From positions 17,066,434 through 17,130,433 of the forward strand of contig NC_068934.1 in the NCBI RefSeq assembly GCF_023091745.1: a stretch of DNA of 64,000 bases, in the 5' to 3' direction. The notes under the pieces were generated by a model, which ran no database searches, was not told the origin of the DNA, and saw only the letters and a list, made by a program, of their open reading frames with translations. This document shows positions 1 through 11,264 of this stretch, one piece after another. A program made the position numbers and the translations under genes. Each line of letters opens with the position of its first letter. The first letter of the stretch is position 1. The DNA is from Budorcas taxicolor. Lineage: Eukaryota; Chordata; Mammalia; Artiodactyla; Bovidae.

Positions 1-245
1 GTTTGAGAATCTCTGGCTGTGGTATCAACAGCTCCAGACAAATGGCAGGTTCTAACCTGAGAACTGTCCGTTGTTGTTTTGTGATATTGACCAACTTCTC
101 CACATCTCTCCTTGCTCATTTTTAAAATGAAGATAATAATGATATTGATTCATAGGGTTATTGTGTTACTTAATTGAGATATTGTGTAAAGCTTGTGATT
201 GATGCCTATATATTCTTAGTAAATAATGATTATCGTCATGACTCT
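1..245 (+). repeat. MIR-like SINE remnant
   Basis: The order of features matches a sense MIR: a tail-off resembling 'cttgctcatttttaaaatga', a run of ATAATAATGAT, then a 'ttaattgagatattgtgtaaagc' core. It is heavily diverged. No gene signal is seen here. Confidence 0.5.
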
Positions 246-675
246 GATTACTTTTGATGATCTCGAACTTGTCACCAAAGCATTTGTAGGAGAGGCCTCT
301 CTGGTTCCTTGTGCATTATCTCCTCCCTAGGAACCCAGTGAGCTTTCCTCCCACTTCAACACAGCCTACCAGTAATTTTAATATTAAAAATGTAGCTGGT
401 CTTTATTGATATTCTTCAGAGGACTAGGGACTAAAAATACAAGCCAGATAGCATCCCAGTTACCCTCACTACAACCAGTAAGGTTATCTGCTCTTGAAAG
501 GTGAGGACATTCGGGGTCCCAGGTTCACCCAGGGTCCTGGAAACAGTAAAGAGTAGAGACAGAGCTCCTCCCCAGGAAGGAGCTCAAGGCCAGGAAGTGA
601 TTGCAAACCCCTTGAAGTGCTGGCCTTAGGGCTGTGGACTCCTGCTGCACATGGAGGGCTTACCAAACACGTTCC
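246..675. other. No recognisable feature
   Basis: Unassigned sequence. Open frames here are short and lack splice or start context, so I see no support for a gene. Confidence 0.5.
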
Positions 676-1396
676 TTTTTTTTTTAATTGGAGAATAATT
701 ACTTTACAATATTATGATATATTTTACCATACATCAACATGAATCGGCCACAGGTACACACATGTCCCCCAGGTCCTGAACCCCCGCCCACCTGCCTCCC
801 CACCTTATCCCTCTGGGTTATCCCAGAACACCGGCTTTGGGTGCCCTGCTTCATGCATCGAACTTCCCTTGGTCGTTGATTTTACATAAGGTAATATACA
901 CATTTCAATGCTATTCTCTCAAATCATCCCAGCCTCACCTTTTCCTGCTGAGTCCAAAAGTCTGTTCTTTACATCAGCGTCTCCTTTGCTGCCTTGCATG
1001 TAGGACCATTGGTACCATCTTTCTAAATTCCATATATATGTGTTAATGTGCAGTATTTGTTTTTCTTTTTCTGACTTACTTCACTCTGGACAATAGGCTC
1101 TAGGTTCATCCTCATTAGGACTGGCTCAAATGTGTTCCTTTTTATAACTAAGTAATATTCCATTGTGTATATGTACCACAACTTCCTTATCCATTCATCT
1201 GTGGATGGACATCTAGGTTGCTTCCATGTCCTAACTATTATATATAATGCTGCAGTGAACACCAAGGTGCATGTGTCTCTTTCAGTTCTGGTTTCCTTGG
1301 GGTGTGTGCACAGCAGTGGGATTGCTGGGTCATTACCATACGCTTTCATCCCCACTCGCTTCTCAACATCTACTAAAGTGAGAGAGAAATGAATAA
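676..1396 (-). repeat. L1 LINE 3' end (ORF2 C-terminus and 3' UTR)
   Basis: A T-run at about 675-686 is the inverted poly(A) tail. Reading the minus strand, about 1390 to 1100 encodes the typical end of L1 ORF2p, including TWKQPRCPSTDEWI and LWYIYTMEYY. The element is 5'-truncated. ORF2p is the L1 endonuclease/reverse transcriptase; only its extreme C-terminus remains, so the copy is dead. Confidence 0.87.
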
Positions 1397-2424
1397 AAGG
1401 GAAAAAAAAATTGGAAAGGAGAGAATAGCATTTTGGATCAGCCAAGCAGATGGGGAAGAAATAATTAACTCAGGCAAACCTGTGAAAGAAAATCCTAAAT
1501 GACCAGAATCTGTCTCATTTTCACTGTTGAGCCCCAGGAAGGCTCAGAAATTAGAAGCTCGGGCATTTCCAAAAGTGAGGGGTCTGGGAAGGGTTGGGAA
1601 CAGGAAGATTGGTTGAATGTGTTAAGAGTCCCTCCCTCCCTGCCCTGCTTTCCTGGGTGACCCCACCTCCAGCAGGTAGGGGAATGGAGATCTATTGTCT
1701 GAAATGAATGAGCCCAAGATACTCTGGATGTTTGGAAAGCAGCATCGCTGAAGGTATATAGTCTGTGCCGGAAATAGGAACAAGAGGAGTAAATGAACTC
1801 TACATAGAAATGTTGAGACTGCCTTCCAGTCCTTCCCCCATTAAGCTTCTAGAAAATCTTAGCAGCCAGTCTGGTTGACCCTCTTGTTGACACTGGCCCC
1901 CAGGAAGAGACTGGAGAATTCCTTCCTTGTGCAACTGAGTAGCCCCTGAGAAAAGACTTACAGATACTGTTTGGGAATCACCAGTAAAATAACCTAGCTA
2001 GATCATCCTATAGGGAAGTCCACCAGGCAACACATCTGGCTCTGAAATTTCCAGTTAGTTTTTCGTTGATTGGGTATGGCTAACCCTAGATCACCAGTAT
2101 CTGATGAGCAATGCCCTAAACACAGAAACAAAATAACAATTTTTTAAAACCCTAAAGAGCACAAAGACAATGATAGAAAATTTCATAAAATGCATCATTA
2201 ATATCCTTAGAGAAATAAAGAAATTATGTAGATGAAACAAGAACTGGAGGCTTTTTAAAGAGAAACATTCAAATGCCTTAAACAGGCTCCTGAAAATTAA
2301 AAAATATGACCGCAGAAATAAAAATGTCAACAGATGGGTTGGTAGACAAAGCTGAGAAAATCTCCCAGAAAGTAGAACACAAAAGATGCAAATATTAAAA
2401 GAGAGAGAGAAGATTAAAAAATTA
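1397..2424. other. No recognisable feature
   Basis: About 1 kb of non-repetitive-looking, AT-leaning DNA. No splice-bounded open frame or RNA gene could be supported. The reading frame on the minus strand around 2091-2450 is low-complexity F/L/S-rich translation of A-rich DNA, not a protein family. Confidence 0.5.
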
Positions 2425-2885
2425 GAAACAGTCTCAGTCAGTTCAGTCACTCAGTCATGTTTGACTCTTTGTGACCCCATGGACTGCAGCACCCCAGGCT
2501 TCCCTGTCCATCACCAACTCCCAGAGCCTACTCAAAGTCATGTCCATTGAGTCAGTGATGCCATCCAACCATCTCATCCTCTGTCATCCACTTCTCCTCC
2601 TGCCTTCAATCTTTCCCAGCGTCAGCGTCTTTTCTAGTGAGTCAGTTCTTTGGCCAAAATATTGGAGTTTCAGCTTCAGCATCAATGCTTCCAATGAATA
2701 TTCAGGATTGATTTCCTTTAGGATTGACTGGTTTGATCTCCTTGCAGTCCAAGGGACTCTCAAGAGTCTTCTCCAACACCACAGTTCAAAAGCATCAATT
2801 CTTCAGTGTTCAGCTTTCTTTACGGTCCAGCTCTCACATCCATACATGACTAATGGAAAAACCATAGCTTTGAACAGTATGAAGA
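2425..2885 (-). repeat. BovB (RTE) LINE, 3' segment of a twin-primed copy
   Basis: The left end carries the inverted BovB 3' terminus (TCAGTTCAGTCACTCAGTCATG). The minus strand reads the C-terminal part of the BovB polyprotein, recognisable from the MYGCESWTVKKAEH segment near 2850-2815. BovB moves by target-primed reverse transcription. The reading is broken and only the 3' part is present. The adjoining segment (2886-3303) belongs to the same family but in opposite orientation. Confidence 0.92.
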
Positions 2886-3303
2886 GGCAAAATGACAGGA
2901 CACTGAAAGATGATCTCCCCAGGTCGGTAGGTGCCCAATATGCTACTAGAGAAGAGTGGCGAAATAACTCCAGAAAGAATGAAGAGACAGAGGCAAAGCA
3001 AAAACAACACCCAGCTGCAGATGCGACTGGTGATGGAAATAAAGTCCAGTGCTGTAAAGAGCAATATTGTATAGGAACCTGGAATGTTAGGTCCATGAAT
3101 CAAGGTAAATTGGAAGTGGTCAAACAAGAGATGGCAAGAGTGAACATCGACATTTTAGGAATCAGTGAACTGAAATGGACTGGAATGGGTGAATTTACAT
3201 CAGATGACCATTATATCTACAACTGTGGGCAGGAATCCCTTAGAAGAAATGGAGTAGCCCTCATAGTCAACAAAAGAAACACTATAGGAGGTCCCATATC
3301 TGA
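2886..3303 (+). repeat. BovB LINE, endonuclease-domain segment (inverted 5' part)
   Basis: The plus strand encodes the N-terminal part of the BovB apurinic-type endonuclease domain. The characteristic GTWNVRSMNQGKLEVVKQEM starts near 3076 and is followed by DILGISELKWTGMGEF. This is the 5' half of BovB ORF2, opposite in orientation to the 3' half immediately to its left. An open frame runs through both pieces (2471-3307) but is chimeric and not a gene: its first half is antisense BovB. The reverse transcriptase core between the two parts is missing. Confidence 0.9.
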
Positions 3304-3483
3304 ATAAAAAGAGATTTGGAAATAAAGAACAAGAAAATCAGCAATAAAACATTTCAAACAAATCTTTCAGTTTCCAAAGTAAAAGAATTCAGAAACAGCC
3401 CAGCACATTGAAAGAAACAAGACCCACACCACCTCACGCAATTTCTGAACACTGGGGAAAAGAGAAGATCCTAAGTTTTCAGA
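3304..3483. other. No recognisable feature
   Basis: A-rich spacer; no gene signal. Confidence 0.4.
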
Positions 3484-3505
3484 GGTGGTGGTGGTGGGTG
3501 GTGGT
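3484..3505 (+). repeat. (GGT)n microsatellite
   Basis: Short run of GGT units directly abutting the next SINE, possibly derived from the SINE tail. Confidence 0.8.
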
Positions 3506-3613
3506 TTTGTCGCTAAGTCATGTCTGATTCTTGGGACCCCATGGAACTGTAGCCTGCTAGGCTCCTCTGTCCATGAGATTCTCTAGGCAAAAATACTGGA
3601 GTGCGTTACCATT
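3504..3613 (-). repeat. Bov-A type SINE fragment
   Basis: Contains the inverted Bov-A signature: TCGCTAAGTCATGTCTGA, then GACCCCATGGAACTGTAGCC, then a diverged 'aaaatactggagtgcgtt'. The tRNA-derived head is absent. Confidence 0.85.
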
Positions 3614-4243
3614 AACAGGCAAAATGGTATCAGACTTCTTAGGAGCAACACCAGAAGCAAGAGGACAATGGAACCATCAATGTTCTTAAAATTATAGGGA
3701 ATTTATTTCTAATCTAGAATTCTACATCCAGCCAAATCAGTTCTCAAAAGCTTTACCTCTGATACATTCTCAGTATGAAGAGGAAACGAAGAAGGAGGAA
3801 GACATAGGGTCCCGTAAATAAAAGATACAATTACAGGAATGAGAGCCAATGACATTTCCAGGAATATGGTGGTGGGAGGTCCTAGAATACGAGCTATTCA
3901 ACAAGCTAGAAAGCAGCTAGTACCTGCTGGAATCATTCAGACAAAGGGGAATTACACTGCTAAGTAAAGGAAAGGAGAAAGTAAAGAAAAGCAAATGTAA
4001 AAAAAGAAATTGACAGGTGATTGGATGAATTGGAAAGTACTGAGAGAAGATTTATAATTTGGCAGAGAGTTACCTAGATATCTAAAATGCTAATAAGCAC
4101 ATATGAAAGAAAAGCCAGTGATTAACTCAAGAGGAAACAAAAACTAAAACAAGAAAGAACATCTTAGTATACTACATGGTTCAGCTGAGAATAATATTTA
4201 CACAATAGTCATAATGAAAATGCCAACCTCTAACCAAAAATTA
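3614..4243. other. No recognisable feature
   Basis: A-rich, unassigned sequence between two BovB elements. It is possibly derived from old LINE DNA, but I could not assign a family. Confidence 0.4.
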
Positions 4244-5137
4244 GGGTTACCCTGCTTATTAAACTCCTATGCAGAGTACATCATGAGAAACGCTGGGCTG
4301 GAAGAAGCACAGGCTGGAATCAAGATTGCCGGGAGAAATATCAATAACGTCAGATATGCTAATGACACCACGCTTATGGCAGAAAGTGAAGAGGAACTCA
4401 AAAGCCTCTTGATGAAAGTGAGAGAGGAGAGTGAAAAAGTTGGCTTAAAGCTCAACATTCAGAAAACGAAGATCATGGCATCTGGTCCCATCACTTCATG
4501 GGAAATAGATGGGGAAACAGTGGAAACAGTGGCAGACTTTATTTTTTGAGGCTCCAAAATCACTGCAGATGGTGACTGCAGCCATGAAATTAAAAGACGC
4601 TTACTCCTTGGAAGGAAAGTTATGACCACCTTAGATAGCATATTAAAAAGCAGAGACATTACTTTGCCAAAAAAGATCCATCTAGTCAAGGCTATGGTTT
4701 TTCCTGTGGTCATGTATGGATGTGAGAGTTGGACTGTGAAGAAAACTGAGCGCAGAGGAATTGATGCTTTTGAAGTGTGGTGTTAGAGAAGACTCTTGAG
4801 AGCCCCTTGGATTGCAAGGAGATCCAACCAGTCCATCCTAAAGGAGATCAGCCCTGGGTGTTCATTGGAAGGACTGATGCTAAAGCTGAAACACCAACAC
4901 TTTGGCTACCTCATGCAAAGAGTTGACTCACTGGAAAAGACCCTGATGCTGGGAGGGATTGGGGGCAGGAAGAGAAGGGGAAGACAGAGGATGAGATCGC
5001 TGGATGGCATCACCAACTCGATGGACATGAGTTTGGGTAAACTGCAGGAGTTGGTGATGGACAGGGAGGCCTGGAGTGCTGAGATTCATGGGGTCGCAAA
5101 GACTCAGACATGACTGAGCGACTGAACTGAACCAAAA
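4244..5137 (+). repeat. BovB LINE, 5'-truncated, sense, dead copy
   Basis: The plus strand encodes the end of the reverse transcriptase domain and the C-terminus of BovB ORF2 down to the GVAKTQT end, followed by the ACTGAGCGACTGAACTGAAC 3' terminus. The catalytic YADD motif reads YAND (near 4356), so the first catalytic aspartate of the pair is lost. Stop codons interrupt the frame after VADFIF (near 4548) and inside the EVWC*RR segment (near 4783). No functional product is expected. Confidence 0.95.
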
Positions 5138-5337
5138 ATTATGATGTAAGTGAATTGAGAGGATGGGGAAAAGAGAATTTCTGTGTAAAGGGAAAAAAAC
5201 ACAGCCATTAAATTATCATCTTGAATAACAGAAAGTATATTGATAATATCTAATAATTAAAAATCCACACTCTAGTTATAGGATAAATAAATATTAGTAC
5301 AACATGATAAAAATAGTTCATACTGCTGTATGTTAAT
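5138..5337. other. AT-rich spacer
   Basis: No feature recognised. Confidence 0.4.
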
Positions 5338-5556
5338 ATGAAAGTTGTTAAGAGGGTAAATCCTAAGAGTTCTGGTCACAAAAAATATATATTTTTTCTA
5401 TTTCTTTAATTTTGTATCTGTGCGAGATGATAGATGTTCACTAAACTTGTGATAATCACCTCATGGTATACATAAATCGTTATGTTGTAGACCTTAAATT
5501 TATACAGTGCTGTATGTCGATATCTTAACAAAACTGGAAGAAAAAATAGTTTTTTT
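5338..5556 (+). repeat. L1 3' UTR remnant
   Basis: Resembles mammalian L1 3' ends: 'gaaagttgttaagagggtaaatc', a middle section with 'gagatgatagatgttcactaaac', and a terminal block 'ttatgttgtagaccttaaattt' plus 'aacaaaactggaagaaaaa'. Only the untranslated 3' end is present. Confidence 0.7.
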
Positions 5557-5636
5557 AAATTCACACAATTTTTAGAAAAGCTAGGATTTGCAGTAGAATA
5601 GATTACCAGATTTTACAGAAATAAACATAAGAGGGG

Positions 5637-5680
5637 ACTTCCCTGGTAGCTCAGATGGTAAAGGGTCTGCCTGAAGCAGC
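5637..5680 (+). repeat. Bov-tA SINE head fragment (tRNA-derived)
   Basis: CTTCCCTGGTAGCTCAGATG followed by GTAAAGGGTCTGCCTG is the tRNA-Glu-related head of Bov-tA. The rest of the SINE is missing. Confidence 0.75.
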
Positions 5681-5870
5681 TCAAAAAAGCTAGCTGAAAG
5701 TGCTTGCCTCTGGGGAGAAGGAATATTATAGCTGGAGTAGGGTGGTGAACAGTAGGGCAGGAACTTCTCTTTTGCATTAAGATCGTTGTAGAATATTTGA
5801 CTTCTAAAATGAGGCTAATGAATCACTTTATATAAAAATAAAAATTAAATTGAAAAATAAGTATTGGAAT
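5681..5870 (+). repeat. Possible old L1 3' UTR remnant
   Basis: The order 'gcctctggggagaaggaat', then 'aacttctcttttgcattaag', then an AT-rich end resembles 3' UTRs of old mammalian L1. Family assignment is weak. Confidence 0.35.
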
Positions 5871-5984
5871 TTTTATGGACCTTCAAGTCTCACTCTGCAG
5901 AGAGCAAATTCTAAGGATGACGTGCTCAGCAGCAGGCAGGACCTGCACAGCCTTCCCGCCTTACTATAAAATGACAGCATAGTA

Positions 5985-6240
5985 ACAGTCATCTGGAGAC
6001 AGATATTACGCAGGAGATAAACAGTGACCAAGAAGTCAGGAGCCCTGAGTCCCAGCCTTGATTCCATCATATGCGATCCTTCCAAACCTCAATTTTTTTT
6101 ATACTATAAGAGAATATGCTTATTCTGTCTACTCCACAGTGCTGCTATGATGATCATGAACGATAATGGATGTAAATGCTTTGTAAATTGTAAAGCACTC
6201 CACAGATCTAATAGAATATCATTATTCTATCCACGTATAA
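5985..6240 (+). repeat. MIR SINE remnant
   Basis: 'gtcaggagccctgagtccca', then 'ccttccaaacctcaattt', then 'gctatgatgatcatgaacga' and 'ttgtaaattgtaaagcactc' match the order of a sense MIR, including its conserved core and 3' part. Confidence 0.65.
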
Positions 6241-6289
6241 GATTGGCAGACAGTTTACTATATTAAAATTTATACCATCTGGTTAATTT

Positions 6290-6560
6290 TTGTTTTTTTT
6301 AGCAAATTTTTTCTTATGGCAAAAATAAAATGGGTTTATTATGGAAATTTTGTAAATACTAAAAAGCAGAAAAAAGGAAACTCAAATTACCTTTAATTTT
6401 ATCATCAAGAAATAATCACTACTAACTTGTATATATTTGAGATATACATGTGATTTATACCTTATATGTTTATACATAGATGATTATCTAAAATAGACAT
6501 GGCCATTTTCCAAATCATTAAGTATTTTTCTATACTATCATTTATTATTTGTAATGGGCG
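6290..6560 (+). repeat. Old L1-type 3' remnant
   Basis: AT-rich block with 'tttatcatcaagaaataatc' followed by 'actactaacttg', a pattern seen in old mammalian L1 3' regions. The same pattern recurs at 13.9 and 23.7 kb in this window. Low confidence on family. Confidence 0.4.
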
Positions 6561-7899
6561 AGAGGTACAGATAGAAGACTGAATAAGTTAAGGAAAAACT
6601 TGATTAGAAGTATTGTATAAACTCGCAGTGAATTTTCCTTTAAAAAAGATACATATTTCCTAAACCTGCCAATTAAAAATAAAGCTAGAAACAATATTAA
6701 CCCAGTAGCAATGAACATCTCCTAATAACAACAGTATGGCTTCTAAATACCACTTCCCACTAAAAAGAACCAGGGGTCCTCAAAAAAAAGGAAAAACAAC
6801 GAATGATTTTGGGTCTGGCTTAGAATAGATACAAAACGGGCCTTGAACACCTTATTTCTCCAGGAAAAAAGGAGGCTTTCAAAGACTTGGGAATGAATAA
6901 GATATTCCTATAATAATTGAAATGAATAAAAATACTTCAAATGGATTTAAATACATGACCTCATAATGATTCTTGGGAAAAAAAAAAAAAAAAACTCCTC
7001 CTTGCTTATCTCTGTAGGATGCTCAAAACCTGGTAAATCAAAGGAAAGAAACATTTATCCCACACTTTCGGGTAAGAAAATAATTCATGAGAGGAGTGTC
7101 TATTATCAAAGTATTCCAGTTAAAAGTGAAGAAGGCATGCTCAAATTAGAATGTGACCAGTTTACAACCCCTAAGGAAACGATGAATCCCGCCAATGAAT
7201 TTCAAAGACAGCTAACTTCACAAAGACAGGTGGAGGTGCACAGCACCATCTAGGAAGCGTTCTTCCCGAGAAGAATGAGCTCTGAGTTGGGCCATTCTTC
7301 TAGAATTTATTACCAGTTTGTAGGAAATATAAAATGTGGAAAACCGTGTTAAACTAGAAGGGTGCCATCAGTAAACTCAGATTACAAGAAATACATGATA
7401 AATAACTTGTTTCCTGTTACAAGCAGTATAAAAGTGGGAGGGAAATAGATGCAGGGTTAAACCTTTTAACCTATAGGTTAAAAGAGACAAGAGATAGCTT
7501 AACCAATTGCAGTGCATGGAATTTATTTGGATCCTAATGCAAAAAAAAAAAAAAAACCTAGAAAAAATATGTATGAAATAATCATCACAATTTGGACAGT
7601 GACTAGACAGTTGATGACATTAAGAAATTATTAGTATTTTAAAATATGATATATTGTGGGTTTTTAAAAAATAGTTTATGTATTTTAGAGCTATCTACTG
7701 AAATAGTTACGGACAAAACAAAATGGTGCCTGGGGTTTCTTCCAAAATAATGGGGGTGGGCAGTCAGTGGGGATGGGTACAGGTAAAACAAGATTGGCTG
7801 CTTATTAATAATCATTGAAACTATTAACAGGTAATGGGTACCGTCTGTTCACCAAACTTTGTTTGTTTGGAATTTTCCCTAGTAAGTTGAAGAAAGGTC
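6561..7899. other. AT-rich DNA without a supported gene; two poly(A) runs
   Basis: Poly(A) runs lie at about 6978-6995 and 7541-7557. An open frame ending at 7253 has an acceptor-like 5' boundary (CTTATCTCTGTAG before about 7017), but I cannot match it to a family; see findings. Otherwise nothing is recognised. Confidence 0.45.
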
Positions 7900-8870
7900 A
7901 CAAAAATAAACTGTAAATCCTTTCCAAGTCATTACATATTCTCCTACACCATAATCTGTGATAGCTGTATAACAGCTCATCATTCTGTGATGTACCGTGA
8001 TACATTTGATCATTTACTAATTGTTTGACAGTTAAGATTGTTTCCAATCTGACACTATGAATACTAACACTGACAAAATTCTTTTACATAAGTCTTTGGG
8101 TCCATCCATAATTATTTTCTTTTAATTACCTCTACTGAATGTAGACATAGATTCCTGGGTTGAAAACTCACACAATGGAAGGCTTTGGTTAAATACCACT
8201 AAATTATCTTTCAGAAAGTGTGTGTGTCAACACTGGCAATATAAGGAGAGTAACTATTTTCTGAGTATGTAATTTTTCTTTTATACTTTTCTCATTTGAT
8301 AAGTGAAAAGAAAAACTCTCAATATTCTCATATTTTGCATTTCTTGGAGTTACAAGTGACTTAAGTATACATCATTTGTTTAGTTTTTTTTTTACTTTTT
8401 TTTTATAGTAAATTAGCTTTTTATGTCCTTTGCCTACTTTTCTGTTGAGATGTCTTCTTCATATACACTTATAAAACTTCATTATATATTAAGGAAAATA
8501 ACACTTTTTCATGTATATTTCAAATATTCCCCCAACACATTATTGTTCTTCTGATTTTTGTCTTAGTTTTATAAACATACAAACATTTCAAAATTATTAT
8601 ATAGTCAAATTTTTAACATTTCGCTTTCTGACTTTTTCATGACACACTTAAAAAGATCTCTATCCATCTCCAAAATCGTGTAAATTACCATCTATACTTT
8701 CTTCTAGAACTTTCATATTTTCTTTTTTCAATATTCAGGGTGAGAAGTTTTAAGAGGGACAGAGATTTAACTCCCCTCACCCCTCAAATGGTTTGTCCAT
8801 TCCCACAGTACTCTTATTTGAAACGTTCATCCTTTTCCAACTGATATGAAATTTCAGCATCTTTTGGATT
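7900..8870 (+). repeat. Old L1-type 3' region, fragmented
   Basis: Features such as 'acagttaagattgtttccaa', 'gattcctgggttgaaaactc' and 'tttatgtcctttgcctactt' occur in the order seen in old L1 3' ends. The sequence is very diverged and AT-rich, and nothing coding is left. Confidence 0.45.
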
Positions 8871-9000
8871 GCTTCTTTTTAATAATGAACAGACTTGATA
8901 GTGAGAATATAATTTAATTCACTCATTTGAAGTTAATGGGAAAGTACCCGATCTTATGTTACTTTTTGAGATTTATTTAAATGAATATAGCATAATCACT

Positions 9001-9140
9001 GGAGAAGGAAATGGCAACCCACTCCAGTGTTCTTGCCTGGAGAATCCCAGGGACTGGGGAGCCTGGTGGGCTGCCGTCTCTGGGGTCACACAAAGTCGGA
9101 CACGACTGAAGTGACTTAGCAGCAGCAGCAGCAGCAGCAG
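9001..9140 (+). repeat. Bov-A SINE with (AGC)n tail and target-site duplication
   Basis: Starts GGAGAAGGAAATGGCAACCC and ends GACTTAGCAGCAGCAG. A perfect 10-bp target-site duplication, CATAATCACT, lies at 8991-9000 and 9141-9150. It is a single Bov-A monomer without the tRNA head. The surrounding 8870-9300 looks like old L1 DNA, so this is an insertion into an older repeat. Confidence 0.96.
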
Positions 9141-9150
9141 CATAATCACT

Positions 9151-9300
9151 GTGGTCCCTGTGGTTAAATTCAAAGGGACCATCCCTAAAATGAAACAGTA
9201 TGCGACCATAAAAAAGGAGGCAGCTATTTCAAGACATACTGTTAAATGGAAAAGCAGCATGCAGAACAGGACAGTGTGTGCTTATTTGTGAATTAACATT
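9151..9300 (+). repeat. Old L1 remnant (right flank of SINE insertion)
   Basis: 'atgcgaccataaaaaaggag', then 'aaatggaaaagcagcatgca', then 'gaacaggacagtgtgtgctt' resembles the L1 ORF2/3' UTR junction. Confidence 0.5.
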
Positions 9301-10150
9301 AATGCTACTCTTTTCACTCCACAGGCTAATCTCTAGAAATATCAGATTATAATCTGATTTGGGAGTGGTCATAGAGCTTATTTTATAGGACTGTCATAAG
9401 GCGTAAGTGTATGGATTTGCATAAAAAATTGGGCCACTGTCTGACCTCACAGTGATTAGAATCACCCTACAGAGGCTTTGGTTATTTAGTGGAAGCCTTT
9501 GTGATTGCTTTTTTTGTTTGTTTGCTTGCTTTGTTTGTTACATTCCTGATTATCCCTGGACCAATGGCCACTACCCTCCAGACCAATATGCAGTTCTAGT
9601 AAAGGCTGCAGACATCCAAGACTAAGAAATGGATCGGATTTAGCTTTGCAGAACACCAGCAGCTGCCACCTGATCTACGTGCTGTAACAAAAACGCAGAC
9701 CCACAGGAGTGGCAATGAAGTATATTAGACAAATGATGAGGAAACAGACAAAGATTGTCAAGAAGGGAAATGCATCCTCTTTGGAAAGTATCACACGGCA
9801 TTCAGCAGGCAGGAGGAAAGCTTTCAGATAGCTCCTTTTGAGAAAACCATTGCCACCAGCTCTCAGAAAGGAAATGTTATGCAAGAGACATCAGCTAACA
9901 CAGTGTCTCTGCTGTGAAAGTAGAGGCTGGCCTAATCGGAGAGGATGCTTCCACTGTGGAATGTTGCCAGCTAGTCACCTTTGACCAGAACAGATGCTTC
10001 TTTTTTCCTGATCAGTGTTTTCCCTGCTATCTGGGAGCAAGTGCCAGTGAAGGAACAAAGTCCAAACCATTACATGCTCATCCGCATCTCAGCCCCACTG
10101 CCAGAACCACATGACTTCAAGGCAGAAAGTATAGTTGGTATGGGATGGAG
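9301..10150. other. No supported gene; (TTTG)-rich run near 9508-9540
   Basis: Mostly unassigned DNA. Open frames at 9675-9884 and 9914-10181 are short and unsupported. Confidence 0.45.
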
Positions 10151-10167
10151 TAAATTCATACAAAATA

Positions 10168-10786
10168 GAAGGAAACAGTGACAAACTTTGTTTTGGGGGG
10201 CTCCAAAAGCACTGCATATGGCGACTGCAGCCATGAAATTAAAAGACACTTACTCCTTGGAAGAGAAGTTATGACCAACCTAGACAGCACATTAAAAAGC
10301 AGAGACATTACTTTGCCAACAAAGGTCCGTCTAGTCAAAGCTATGGTTTTTCCAGTAGTCATGTATGGATGTGAGAGTTGGACTATAAGGAAAGCTGAAC
10401 ACCGAAGAACTGATGCTTTTGAACCGTGGTGTTGCAGAAGACTCTTGAGCGTCCCCTGGACTGCAAGGAGATCCAACCAGTCCATCCTAAAGGAAATCAA
10501 TCCTGAGTATTCATTGGAAGGACTGATGCTGAAGCTGCAACGACAATACTTTGGCCACCTGATGCGAAGAACTGACTCACTGGAAAAGACCCTGATGCTG
10601 GGAAAGATTAAAGGCAGGAGGAAAAGGGGATGACAGGGGATGAGATGGTTGGATGGCATCACTGACTCAATGGACATGAGTTTGACTAAACTCCAGGAGT
10701 TGGTGCTGATGGACAGGGAAGCCTGGCATGCTGCAATCCATGGGGTTGTGAAGAGTCGGACACGACTGAGCGACTGAATTGAACTG
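10168..10786 (+). repeat. BovB LINE, 5'-truncated, with 16-bp target-site duplication
   Basis: Sense copy of the last ~600 bp of BovB: GGCTCCAAAAGCACTGC to the GCGACTGAATTGAACTG end. It is flanked by AAATTCATACAAAATA (10152-10167) and AAATTCATATAAAATA (10787-10802), a duplication with one mismatch. The frame spans the polyprotein C-terminus (MYGCESWTIRKAEH near 10360) but ends at a stop near 10633. It is a dead 3' fragment and lacks the catalytic domains. Confidence 0.96.
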
Positions 10787-10869
10787 AAATTCATATAAAA
10801 TACCCATCTTTCACAAGGGTGTGTGTATACATACTCGTAAGCTCTCCACCACTTTAATGGGCTGGGAGC

Positions 10870-11160
10870 CCACATTCATTCATTTATTTCTTCATTCACT
10901 TCACAAGAACTTACTGAACACCCATTTTTGTGCCAAGCATTAAGTGACCAAGACACTCATGGAACTTTTTACATTGCAAGTGGAACAGATGTTCAAAAGT
11001 CTAAGTAAAACAAATGCACACACAGATAACTGCAGCTTGGGAAACATGCTGTAGGAAATAAATGGGGTGCAATCATGGAGAACAATGGGATGACCTGTTC
11101 TAAACAAGATTAACCATACTGTAAAATGTATGGCAGTTCATGGAGATTCAGTTCTCTGCT
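10870..11160 (-). repeat. L2 LINE 3' remnant
   Basis: Starts with TTCATTCATTTATTTCTTC, then 'acttactgaacacccatt' and 'gtgccaagcattaagtgacc'. This is the inverted L2 3' end with its (TGAA)-type tail. Confidence 0.6.
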
Positions 11161-11172
11161 GGTATCAATAAT

Positions 11173-11189
11173 TCCATCCATCCATCCAA
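11173..11189 (+). repeat. (ATCC)n microsatellite
   Basis: Four units of ATCC. Confidence 0.85.
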
Positions 11190-11191
11190 TA

Positions 11192-11264
11192 CTGCATGGT
11201 GGCTAAGAACCTGGATTCAGAAGAATCCAAGATGGAATCTGGCTTTGCCATGGATTAGCCAAGT
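11192..11264 (+). repeat. MIR SINE, left half (split by BovB)
   Basis: 'atggtggctaagaacctgg', 'aatctggctttgccatgg' and 'attagccaagt' are the 5' half of a MIR. The right half resumes at 12361 after the BovB insertion. Confidence 0.75.

Noticed and set aside
2471..3307. 278-codon frame
   Set aside because: Chimera of antisense and sense BovB; not a gene.
10156..10875. 239-codon minus-strand frame
   Set aside because: Antisense reading of a sense BovB copy.
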